From contig JBLHJW010000022.1 in assembly GCA_047619465.1 (NCBI GenBank), forward strand, positions 1 to 9,829: DNA of 9,829 nucleotides, given 5' to 3'. The DNA comes from CAYHDV01 sp047619465 (GTDB lineage Bacteria > Patescibacteriota > Minisyncoccia > Phycocordibacterales > CSBR16-119). Positions 1 through 5,999 of this stretch are shown here, in pieces. A program made the position numbers and the translations under genes. Under the pieces are notes generated by a model that saw only the letters and a program-made list of their open reading frames with translations, had not been told where the DNA came from and did not search any database. How positions within the stretch are numbered: the first letter of the stretch is position 1; every line of letters starts with the position of its first letter.

Positions 1-682
1 GAGAAAGAAGAACCTGGTCCTTGAAGTATGAAGCAAGTTTTCCTTCTAGGATTTTTGCCTTCATTTCTTCTGGTTTGTTTTCTTTTTCAAGCTCTTCTGC
101 GAAGTGCTCTCGAGCTTTATCTTTATCCTCTTGCGGTATCTCACTCTCTGAAATATATGAAGCCTTTAAAGCTGTTAGTTGCATTGCGATATCTTTTGCA
201 AGATCAGGTGTTCCCCCTGAAAGGGCTACTACAGCTGTGCTTTTTCCATTGTGGTTGTATGAACCTATTACAGTTCCTTTTATTTCTGTAACATCTCCAA
301 GTTTGATATTTTCTCCTACTTTCTGAACTCCAACAGCGATAGCTTCCGCAGAACCTTCTTTCATTGCTTCGATACCATTAGTGTATGCGTTGTTTGCTAG
401 GTCTTCTGCTAGAGCTATAAAGTCAGAATTTTTTGCTACAAAGTCAGTTTCACAATGTAGTGTACAGATAACAGCTTTAGAATCTCCAGACTTTACAACA
501 ACGGTACCTTCTTCTGCTTCTCGCCCAGCTCTCTTAGCTGCGGCTGCCCCTGACTTTTTCTTTAGGATGATAAGAGCCTTATCAAAGTCACCCTCAGCTT
601 CTTCTAAGGCTTTCTTGCATTGCATGATAGAAACTCCTGTTTGCTCCCTTAGTTCTTTTACTTGTTCAATTGAAATAGACAT
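1..682 (-). CDS. tsf: Elongation factor Ts (EF-Ts), C-terminus cut by the window edge
   Basis: EF-Ts is the cytosolic guanine-nucleotide exchange factor that recycles EF-Tu-GDP during translation. The reading frame starts at the ATG whose complement is 680-682, runs leftwards and is still open at base 1, giving about 227 residues. The N-terminus (MSISIEQVKELREQTG) followed by 'IMQCKKALEEAEGDFDKA' at about residues 19-36 is the UBA-like EF-Tu-binding module. 'SGAAAAKRAGREAEEG' follows, and the hallmark 'ETDFVAKNSDF' lies near residue 80. Later regions match the core dimer-like subdomains. It lies 30 bp downstream of rpsB on the same strand, the classic rpsB-tsf operon, and no terminator or promoter separates them. 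No Shine-Dalgarno sequence is seen before the start. The stop codon lies outside the window, so total length is unknown. The family assignment is certain from the motifs. Confidence 0.96.
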   Translation of the reverse strand, partial: MSISIEQVKELREQTGVSIMQCKKALEEAEGDFDKALIILKKKSGAAAAKRAGREAEEGTVVVKSGDSKAVICTLHCETDFVAKNSDFIALAEDLANNAYTNGIEAMKEGSAEAIAVGVQKVGENIKLGDVTEIKGTVIGSYNHNGKSTAVVALSGGTPDLAKDIAMQLTALKASYISESEIPQEDKDKAREHFAEELEKENKPEEMKAKILEGKLASYFKDQVLLS

Positions 683-712
683 AATTCAAAATAGCTTAAA
701 TTATTAATAAAA

Positions 713-1411
713 TTATTTATCTTTGTTTTCTCTTCCTTCTTTGAAAGCGTCCACAAGTCCATTTATGAAATATGTAACGCTGGCTATAGCTCCATCATTA
801 GCTGGAATGGTAAAGTCAAGATTTGAAACATCACAGTCTGTGCTAGCAAGAGCTATTACAGGAATATTTGTTTTCTTTGCTTCCATAACTGCGATGTGTT
901 CATGTCGTGGGTCAACTACAACCATTAGATCAGGAATTCCTCCCATATCTTGGATTCCTCCAAAGTAAATATCTAGCTTTATTGCTTCACGTTCAATAAG
1001 TAGCTGCTCTTTTTTTGTATATTTTGAAATATCTCCTGACTCTTGCATCGATCGAATTTCCTTTAGTCGAGCGATTCGTTTCTTTATCTCAGAATAGTTT
1101 GTAAGTGAACCTCCAACCCATCGGTTTACCACGTATGATGCTCCAATAGATACTGCTGCCTCTTTAATGATTTTCTTTGATTCGGCTTTAACTCCTACGA
1201 AGATAATTTTCTTCTCTCCTTGAGCGAAAGTCTTTATGTAATCTTTTGCTGCGTCAAATGACTCAGCAGTTTTTGATAGATCGATAATATCGGTCCCATT
1301 CTTTGTTGTAAACACATAATCTCGCATAGAAGGGTGACGACGGGCTCTGTTGAACCCGTAGTGTGCTCCTACCTCGAACATCTGTGTTTGGATATCGTTT
1401 TCTGTAGACAT
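713..1411 (-). CDS. rpsB: 30S ribosomal protein S2
   Basis: S2 (232 aa) binds late on the back of the 30S head-body junction and anchors S1 in bacteria that have it. The signature at residues 16-31 reads 'GAHYGFNRARRHPSMR'; many bacteria have 'GxHFGHQTRRWNPKM' here, and the 'RRHPS' version is, from memory, typical of CPR bacteria. Other conserved blocks are 'NGTDIIDLSKT', 'NRWVGGSLTNYSEIKKRI' (around residue 96), 'GGIPDLMVVVDPRHEHIAV' (around 157) and 'IPANDGAIASVTYF' near the C-terminus. The length is normal for a compact S2 and there is no C-terminal extension. The ATG at 1409-1411 is chosen because it fits the family N-terminus. The 13 bases before it (minus strand CCAACAAAAAGAT) contain no Shine-Dalgarno sequence and directly follow a perfect 14-bp hairpin. 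It is first in an operon with tsf, read from a promoter near 1568-1596. Confidence 0.97.
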   Translation of the reverse strand: MSTENDIQTQMFEVGAHYGFNRARRHPSMRDYVFTTKNGTDIIDLSKTAESFDAAKDYIKTFAQGEKKIIFVGVKAESKKIIKEAAVSIGASYVVNRWVGGSLTNYSEIKKRIARLKEIRSMQESGDISKYTKKEQLLIEREAIKLDIYFGGIQDMGGIPDLMVVVDPRHEHIAVMEAKKTNIPVIALASTDCDVSNLDFTIPANDGAIASVTYFINGLVDAFKEGRENKDK

Positions 1412-1424
1412 ATCTTTTTGTTGG

Positions 1425-1466
1425 AGGTGTCTGGTTTAGTTTTTGATAAAAATAAACCAGACACCT
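1425..1466 (-). promoter_or_regulatory. Perfect 14-bp hairpin in the rpsB leader, candidate S2 autoregulatory element
   Basis: Bases 1425-1438 (AGGTGTCTGGTTTA) and 1453-1466 (TAAACCAGACACCT) are perfect reverse complements separated by a 14-nt loop. In the rpsB mRNA the stem ends 13 nt before the ATG, where a ribosome would normally dock. Neither strand shows a T-run after the stem, so it is not an intrinsic terminator, and it lies between divergent genes where a terminator is not expected. Leaders of S2 operons are autoregulated by S2 in some bacteria. That role here is inference from position and shape. Confidence 0.7.
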
Positions 1467-1493
1467 TGAATTATGATATTGGCCTGAATTTCT

Positions 1494-1556
1494 AAGGCGT
1501 ATTTGCCTTGAACCAAACTCTATTATTAATTAAATAACCTCATTTAGGAGGCTATT
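1494..1556 (-). promoter_or_regulatory. Upstream hairpins of the rpsB 5' leader
   Basis: Two further hairpins lie between the predicted rpsB transcription start (about 1561) and the 14-bp stem. The first pairs 1548-1556 with 1533-1541 (RNA AAUAGCCUC with GAGGUUAUU, 9 pairs) across a 6-nt loop. Its fifth pair is G-U in the minus-strand RNA but would be an A-C mismatch in plus-strand RNA, which favours minus-strand function. The second pairs AAGGC with GCCTT (1505-1509 with 1494-1498) across 6 nt and is weak. Together with the 14-bp stem they make a leader of about 150 nt with three hairpins. Confidence 0.5.
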
Positions 1557-1567
1557 CGACAGGGTCG

Positions 1568-1596
1568 ATAATACCAGAAAAACCCTTGTTTTACAA
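1568..1596 (-). promoter_or_regulatory. Promoter of rpsB-tsf, sigma70-like with extended -10
   Basis: On the minus strand the sequence reads TTGTAA (complement of 1591-1596), a 17-bp spacer, then TATTAT (complement of 1568-1573). TGG directly precedes the -10 box, giving a TGn extended -10 element. Transcription should start near 1561, leaving a leader of about 150 nt before rpsB. The -35 box is 3 bp from that of the divergent proS promoter, so two polymerases could hardly occupy both at once. Confidence 0.7.
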
Positions 1597-1599
1597 GCT

Positions 1600-1628
1600 T
1601 TGACCAGGTCTGGCATGTAGGGTATTAT
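1600..1628 (+). promoter_or_regulatory. Promoter of proS, predicted to give a leaderless mRNA
   Basis: TTGACC at 1600-1605, a 17-bp spacer and TATTAT at 1623-1628 make a near-consensus sigma70 promoter. The proS ATG begins at 1637, only 8 bases after the -10 box, so the usual start point falls at or within a few bases of the ATG. There is no room for a ribosome-binding site. The spacer contains the palindrome GACCAGGTC (1602-1610), which may be incidental. An 8-bp inverted repeat (ATAATACC at 1568-1575, GGTATTAT at 1621-1628) simply reflects the two matching -10 boxes. Confidence 0.7.
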
Positions 1629-1636
1629 TGATAGTA

Positions 1637-2902
1637 ATGAGACAATCAAAACTTTTCACAAAAACAAGAAAAGAAGCCCCAAAAGATGAGGTTTCTAAGA
1701 ATGCACAGCTTCTTATCCGGGCTGGTTTTATTCATAAGAGTATGGCGGGAGTTTATTCATTTCTTCCTCTTGGGAAGCGAGTTATAGACAAGATTGCAAA
1801 TATAATAAGAGAGGAGATGGATGCGATTGGCGGTCAGGAGATGCAGTCTGCTACCTTGCAGAAAAAGGAAACTTGGGAGAAAACAGATAGATGGGATGAT
1901 GAGGTAGTAGACAATTGGTTTAAGACAAAATTAAAGAACGGGACAGAACTTGGTTTGGCTTTTACCCACGAAGAGCCTCTTACTGCCATGATGAGGGATT
2001 ATATTAACTCATACAAAGATCTTCCTGCTTACTCATATGATATTACAACTGTATTTCGAAATGAGGCACGAGCCAAGTCTGGTGTTATGAGGGGGAGAGA
2101 GTTCTACTGGAAGGCTCTATATTCATTTTCAAAAGATGAAGAGCAGCATGTTGAGTTCTATGAAAAAGCAACGCAAGCTTACAAAAACGTTTTTGAAAGA
2201 ACCGGGGTTGGTAGCGACACTTATCTAACTTTTGCTTCGGGTGGGAGTTTTTCAAAGTACTCTCATGAATTCCAGACGATCTCAGACGCTGGGGAGGATC
2301 TTATTTATATTAATAAGAATGATTTAGGTAAAGGGGTTAAGATGGAAGATGGTCATGCCGCTTTGAATAAAGAAGTTTACACAGACGATGTAAAAAAAGA
2401 TCTAGGAATAGAAGGAAGTTTCGAAGAAGTCAAAGCAATTGAGGTTGGAAATATATTTACTCTTGGGGAAAAGTTTTCTGAGCCACTTGGTTTGAAGTAC
2501 AAAGATGAAGATGGAATAGAGAAAAATGTATTTATGGGTTCTTATGGAATCGGGATTTCTCGACTGGTTGGAGCTATTGTTGAAATTCATGGAGATGACA
2601 AAGGCCTTGTTTGGCCGAAGTCTGTATCACCATTCCAAGTTCACTTGTTGAGTATTGGTCAGGATGAGGAGGCGGAATCAATCTATAAAACATTGACAGA
2701 AGATGGAGTGGAAGTTCTTTATGATGATAGAGATACTTCAGCTGGAGCGAAATTTGCAGACAGTGACTTAATCGGAATACCTGTTCGCGCTGTAGTGTCT
2801 GGAAGAAGTCTTGAAGCAGGAGGAATTGAGGTAAAAGCCAGGAAAGAGGAAAAAGGAGAAATCCTTGCAAAGACTGAATTTCTTGGTAGATTCAATATGT
2901 AA
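1637..2902 (+). CDS. proS: Prolyl-tRNA synthetase, short form without editing domain
   Basis: ProRS (421 aa, cytosolic) charges tRNA-Pro with proline using ATP. Class II motif 1 lies around residues 38-75 (GVYSFLPLGKRVIDKI). Motif 2 is 'FRNEARAKSGVMRGREF' at 140-156, 'SHEFQ' lies at 209-213, and motif 3 is 'GSYGIGISRL' at 301-310. The anticodon-binding domain starts near 'PFQVHLLSIG' (332-341) and includes 'DDRDTSAGAKFADSDLIGIP'. Common bacterial ProRS is about 570 aa with an editing insertion of about 180 aa between motifs 2 and 3. Here only about 45 residues link those blocks, so cis-editing of Ala-tRNA-Pro is absent. After motif 2 the usual 'KDAYSF' is 'KALYSF' (159-164), losing an acidic residue. 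The ATG at 1637 is preferred to the in-frame TTG at 1628, which overlaps the -10 box. The gene heads the run proS-mreB-mreC-tgt. Confidence 0.95.
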   Translation: MRQSKLFTKTRKEAPKDEVSKNAQLLIRAGFIHKSMAGVYSFLPLGKRVIDKIANIIREEMDAIGGQEMQSATLQKKETWEKTDRWDDEVVDNWFKTKLKNGTELGLAFTHEEPLTAMMRDYINSYKDLPAYSYDITTVFRNEARAKSGVMRGREFYWKALYSFSKDEEQHVEFYEKATQAYKNVFERTGVGSDTYLTFASGGSFSKYSHEFQTISDAGEDLIYINKNDLGKGVKMEDGHAALNKEVYTDDVKKDLGIEGSFEEVKAIEVGNIFTLGEKFSEPLGLKYKDEDGIEKNVFMGSYGIGISRLVGAIVEIHGDDKGLVWPKSVSPFQVHLLSIGQDEEAESIYKTLTEDGVEVLYDDRDTSAGAKFADSDLIGIPVRAVVSGRSLEAGGIEVKARKEEKGEILAKTEFLGRFNM

Positions 2903-2916
2903 CTGAAAGAGCGAGT

Positions 2917-3972
2917 ATGTTTAAAAAACTAGAACAACTATATAACCGATTCTCAAATGATATCGGTATTGATTTAGGTACAGCCAATACTTTGGTTTAT
3001 TTGAGGGGTCATGGGATTGTTATTACAGAACCTTCTGTTGTTGCTATAAACATTAAAACAGATCAAGTTGTAGCCGTAGGATCCGACGCTAAGAAAATGC
3101 TTGGTAGAACTCCTGGACATATTAAAGCTATCAGACCTATTGTAGATGGTGTTATTTCAGACTATGAAATAACAGAAGAAATGCTTGGTTACTATATAAA
3201 CAAAGCAGAAAAAATATCTAAGAAAATATTTCGACCTAGAGTCGTGGTTGGGATTCCCTCCGATGTTACAAATGTAGAAATGAGAGCTGTTGTAGATGCT
3301 AGTCGTTCTGCTGGGGCCAGAGATGTATTCATTGTAGAAGAGCCAATGGCAGCAGCTATTGGTATTCGCATGCCTGTAAAGGAACCCATTGGAAGTATGA
3401 TTGTAGATATTGGAGGAGGAACTACCGATATAGCTGTGATATCTCTCGGTGGAATAGTTCAATCAAAAAGTATGAAAATTGCAGGAGACAGATTAAACTC
3501 AGATATTATGAATTATCTAAAAGATGAGTTTAAACTTCTGGTTGGAGAAAAAACAGCTGAACATGTAAAAATTACAATCGGCTCTGTTTCTGAGTCACAG
3601 AACGATGAAGTATCGGTAAGAGGAAGAGATTTAATAACCGGCCTCCCCAGAGAGGTTATCATTACCGCTGCTGATGTAAGAGAAGCAATTTCAGAATCAG
3701 TTAACTTGCTTATTGAGGGTATTAAAGAAGTTCTAGAGACTACACCCCCAGAGATTCTTTCGGATGTTATGAGAAGAGGAATTGTTCTCGTTGGTGGGGG
3801 CGCTTTGACAGATGGTCTCCCTCAGCTCTTAGAGGCAATTATAAAGATTCCAATAAGGGTAAGCGATGATCCGCTCACTGCTGTCGCTCGTGGAACTGGT
3901 ATCATACTTGAGGATGTAGAATTTTATAAAGAGTCGCTTATGCCAGAAGACTATGAGCTACATATTCGCTAG
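2917..3972 (+). CDS. mreB: Rod-shape determining protein MreB, actin-like ATPase
   Basis: MreB (351 aa) forms membrane-bound filaments that organise lateral cell-wall synthesis. The phosphate-1 motif 'DIGIDLGTANTLVY' is at residues 15-28, followed by 'MLGRTPGHIKAIRPIVDGVI' (61-80). 'EEPMAAAIG' at 141-149 carries the catalytic glutamate region, phosphate-2 'DIGGGTTDIAVISLGG' is at 164-179 and the adenosine motif 'GIVLVGGGALTDGL' at 288-301. Length is normal. The first 12 residues (MFKKLEQLYNRF) put hydrophobic residues on one face and could be the amphipathic membrane-binding helix found on some MreB proteins. The start is 14 bp after the proS stop, with only a weak GA-rich stretch (GAAAGAG) ahead of it. 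It overlaps mreC by 20 bp, which suggests translational coupling. Confidence 0.98.
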   Translation: MFKKLEQLYNRFSNDIGIDLGTANTLVYLRGHGIVITEPSVVAINIKTDQVVAVGSDAKKMLGRTPGHIKAIRPIVDGVISDYEITEEMLGYYINKAEKISKKIFRPRVVVGIPSDVTNVEMRAVVDASRSAGARDVFIVEEPMAAAIGIRMPVKEPIGSMIVDIGGGTTDIAVISLGGIVQSKSMKIAGDRLNSDIMNYLKDEFKLLVGEKTAEHVKITIGSVSESQNDEVSVRGRDLITGLPREVIITAADVREAISESVNLLIEGIKEVLETTPPEILSDVMRRGIVLVGGGALTDGLPQLLEAIIKIPIRVSDDPLTAVARGTGIILEDVEFYKESLMPEDYELHIR

Positions 3973-4747
3973 AAAAAAAGATAACAAAACATGGAAAATA
4001 ACCACTATAGTATCCATAGTGGTTTTGATTGTTATCTTTCGGAGGCCTGTTTTGTCTTTGTTTGGTAACGGTGTCTCTGTCGTTTCCGGACCAGTTTGGG
4101 GTGTGAGTGATTTTGTCTCTGGTGGAATCACAGAGAGCTTGTTGGCCATTCAAAGCAAAAAATCTCTTATAAAAAAACTATTAGACCTCCAAGATGATTT
4201 TATGATAATGGCTACTCTTAAAAAAGAAAAAGAAGTCTTGGAAAACGAAAATGCGCGACTAATGGATTTACTAGGTTTGTATAATTCGTCTGTTTTTGAT
4301 AAAACAGCAAGGGTTCTTTCTCGTCCACCCAAAATTGCCTACGATAATATTTTAATAGATAAAGGTCGTAAAGATGATATTTCTTCTGGGTCCAAAGCTT
4401 TTACATCAGGAGGTATCTATATTGGAACCGTGAAGGAGGTCTATTTAGAATCCTCTTTGGTCGAGTTGTTATCCACTTCTGGTGTTGAAACTGAAGCTAG
4501 ACTTTCTTCGGCTGACTCAAGCCTGTCCCTTATTCTTGTTGGTCGTGGTGGTGGATCATTTTCAGTAAATGTTCCAAGAGACGTATTTGTAGATGAGTCA
4601 GGTCTATTTGTTTCCAGTCTAAATGGAGAGTTTTTAATTGCTGAGACTTCAAAAGTTACCGGTGACCCACAAGATCCAATTAAAACGGTAATAGCAAAGA
4701 CTCCATTTAATATAAATTATATAGACTACGTTTTTATAAAAAATTAA
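3953..4747 (+). CDS. mreC: Rod-shape determining protein MreC
   Basis: MreC (264 aa) is a single-pass membrane protein whose outer domain links MreB filaments to the wall-synthesis enzymes. A basic N-terminus is followed by one transmembrane helix at about residues 15-29 (KITTIVSIVVLIVIF) and a coiled coil at about 68-108 (KKEKEVLENENARLMDLLGLY). The beta-rich domain includes 'RPPKIAYDNILIDKGRKDDI' and 'GGIYIGTVKEVYLESSLVELL', matching the MreC pattern. The start codon lies inside the end of mreB; a weak AGAAG precedes it. No mreD follows, since tgt starts 6 bp after the stop, so MreD is absent or encoded elsewhere. Bases 3977-4039 of this gene can fold into a long hairpin. Confidence 0.93.
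   Translation: MSYIFARKKDNKTWKITTIVSIVVLIVIFRRPVLSLFGNGVSVVSGPVWGVSDFVSGGITESLLAIQSKKSLIKKLLDLQDDFMIMATLKKEKEVLENENARLMDLLGLYNSSVFDKTARVLSRPPKIAYDNILIDKGRKDDISSGSKAFTSGGIYIGTVKEVYLESSLVELLSTSGVETEARLSSADSSLSLILVGRGGGSFSVNVPRDVFVDESGLFVSSLNGEFLIAETSKVTGDPQDPIKTVIAKTPFNINYIDYVFIKN
3977..4039 (+). repeat. Two-tier inverted repeat at the start of mreC
   Basis: The outer arms AAAGATAAC (3977-3985) and GTTATCTTT (4031-4039) and the inner arms AACCACTAT (4000-4008) and ATAGTGGTT (4016-4024) are all perfect 9-bp complements. The inner loop is 7 nt (AGTATCC), and internal loops of 14 and 6 nt separate the tiers. It begins 4 bases after the mreB stop and covers mreC codons 9 to 29, including most of the membrane helix. 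It could slow ribosomes or mark a processing site between the two cistrons; that role is inference. Confidence 0.55.
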
Positions 4748-4753
4748 CCTTAT

Positions 4754-5986
4754 ATGAATAAAAAATTTAGTTTCGAAATTAAAAATAAGTTGGATGGAAC
4801 AATGGCTCGTACCGGTGTTATTTCTACTCCTCATGGAGACATACAAACTCCATCTTTTGTGGTTGTTGGTACAAAAGCTACAGTAAAGACTTTGACTCCA
4901 GAACAGATCAATGATCTTGGTGCCCAAGTTGTTCTGGCAAACACTTATCATCTGTACATGCAGCCAGGAGCAGAGATAGTGCGGAGGTCTGGAGGTTTTC
5001 CAAAGATGATGAATTATAGTGGTCCAACAATGACAGACTCAGGAGGTTTTCAGGTTTTTTCTCTTGGTGAGGCATTTGGAACAAAAGTATCAAAGGTTGC
5101 AAGTGGGGAAGAGTTAACAGTTACAGAAAAACAAAAAGAAACAAAAAAAGCTCATACAAGACTGGCTAAAATAGATGAAGACGGGGTAACCTTCAAATCT
5201 CATCTAGATGGGTCGTCTCATAGATTTACTCCGGAGTCTTCAATGGAGGTTCAATGGGATCTTGGTGCAGACATGATATTTGCATTTGACGAGTGCACTA
5301 GTCCCCTTGCAGAAAAAGAATATCAAAAAGAGGCTATGGACAGAACACACAGATGGGCCAGAAGAAGTCTTTCAAGGCACGTTGAATTGGATCCTGAAAA
5401 TCAGCAAGCACTGTTTGCTGTTGTTCAGGGAGGAAGGTTTGAAGATTTAAGAAAAGAGTCTGCAGAGACGCTTGCCAAGATGACGCTTGATACAGGTGAG
5501 GGATTTGATGGTTTTGGAATTGGTGGATCTTTTAACAAGGAAGATATGGGAACTGCTGTTCGGTGGGTAAACGAAAAGCTTCCTGAAGATAAACCTCGCC
5601 ACTTGCTTGGAATAGGTGACCCGTCAGACTTGTTTGAAGGGGTTGAAAACGGATGTGATTTGTTTGATTGCGTATCTCCCACAAGACTTGCTCGTCACGG
5701 TAATTTATATACAGTTGATGGGGTAATTAATATATATAATTCAAAATTTAAAGAAGATTTCTCTCCAATAGATCCAGACACTCCATCATACACGTCAAAG
5801 AATTATACCCGTGCATACCTGTCTCATCTTTTCCGATCAAAAGAAATGACCGGAGCCACACTGGCTTCTATTCACAATCTTTATTTTATAGTGACCTTAG
5901 TAGACAAGATTCGTCAGACTGTTATAGATGGGACATTTTTTGAATTTAAGACAAAATTTCTACAGAGATATCTCAATAAATCATGA
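4754..5986 (+). CDS. tgt: tRNA-guanine transglycosylase, apparently lacking the zinc site
   Basis: TGT (410 aa, cytosolic) swaps guanine-34 of GUN-anticodon tRNAs for preQ1 on the queuosine pathway. The catalytic parts are present: 'MTDSGGFQVFSLG' with the base-pocket Asp at 95, 'FDEC' at 178-181, 'VVQGG' at 223-227, and 'FDCVSPTRLAR' with the nucleophile Asp at 305. Two oddities stand out. First, the usual 'CDCYTC' zinc ligands align with 'TPSYTS' (343-348): all three cysteines are replaced by Thr, Ser and Ser, while the fourth ligand, the histidine of 'IHNL' (374), remains. Second, about 30 extra lysine-rich residues lie between 'SLG' and 'GVTF' (about 106-143). The base-pocket segment that is commonly GGLAVGE reads 'GGSFNKE' (257-263). 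The gene starts 6 bp after mreC without a Shine-Dalgarno sequence and ends in TGA. Family is certain; substrate (preQ1 or another base) is uncertain. Confidence 0.94.
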   Translation: MNKKFSFEIKNKLDGTMARTGVISTPHGDIQTPSFVVVGTKATVKTLTPEQINDLGAQVVLANTYHLYMQPGAEIVRRSGGFPKMMNYSGPTMTDSGGFQVFSLGEAFGTKVSKVASGEELTVTEKQKETKKAHTRLAKIDEDGVTFKSHLDGSSHRFTPESSMEVQWDLGADMIFAFDECTSPLAEKEYQKEAMDRTHRWARRSLSRHVELDPENQQALFAVVQGGRFEDLRKESAETLAKMTLDTGEGFDGFGIGGSFNKEDMGTAVRWVNEKLPEDKPRHLLGIGDPSDLFEGVENGCDLFDCVSPTRLARHGNLYTVDGVINIYNSKFKEDFSPIDPDTPSYTSKNYTRAYLSHLFRSKEMTGATLASIHNLYFIVTLVDKIRQTVIDGTFFEFKTKFLQRYLNKS

Positions 5987-5992
5987 TATACT
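5965..5992 (+). promoter_or_regulatory. Extended -10 promoter of the SET gene with an adjoining palindrome
   Basis: TGATATACT at 5984-5992 is an extended -10 (TGn plus TATACT) whose TGA is also the stop codon of tgt. The SET-gene ATG begins at 6000, 7 bases after the -10 box, so the transcript should be leaderless. There is no good -35 hexamer. Instead a perfect 10-bp palindrome, GAGATATCTC (5965-5974), occupies that place and could be an operator; that is speculative. Confidence 0.5.
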
Positions 5993-5999
5993 TTCGGAC

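Noticed and set aside
21..707. Plus-strand ORFs of about 87-108 aa at 21-326, 28-291 and 381-707
   Set aside because: They lie antisense to tsf, whose motifs are unmistakable, and have serine/phenylalanine-rich compositions typical of shadows.
1425..1466. The 14-bp inverted repeat as a terminator or insertion-sequence end
   Set aside because: No T-run follows on either strand, it lies between divergent genes, and no transposase or target duplication is present.
5984..5986. Alternative genetic code (UGA read as glycine, as in some CPR lineages)
   Set aside because: TGA ends tgt at the expected C-terminus, and no conserved gene has an in-frame TGA.
5928..5999. Upstream start of the SET gene at 5928
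   Set aside because: It would add 24 residues outside the SET fold, overlap tgt by 59 bp and ignore the -10 box at 5984-5992 that points to the ATG at 6000.
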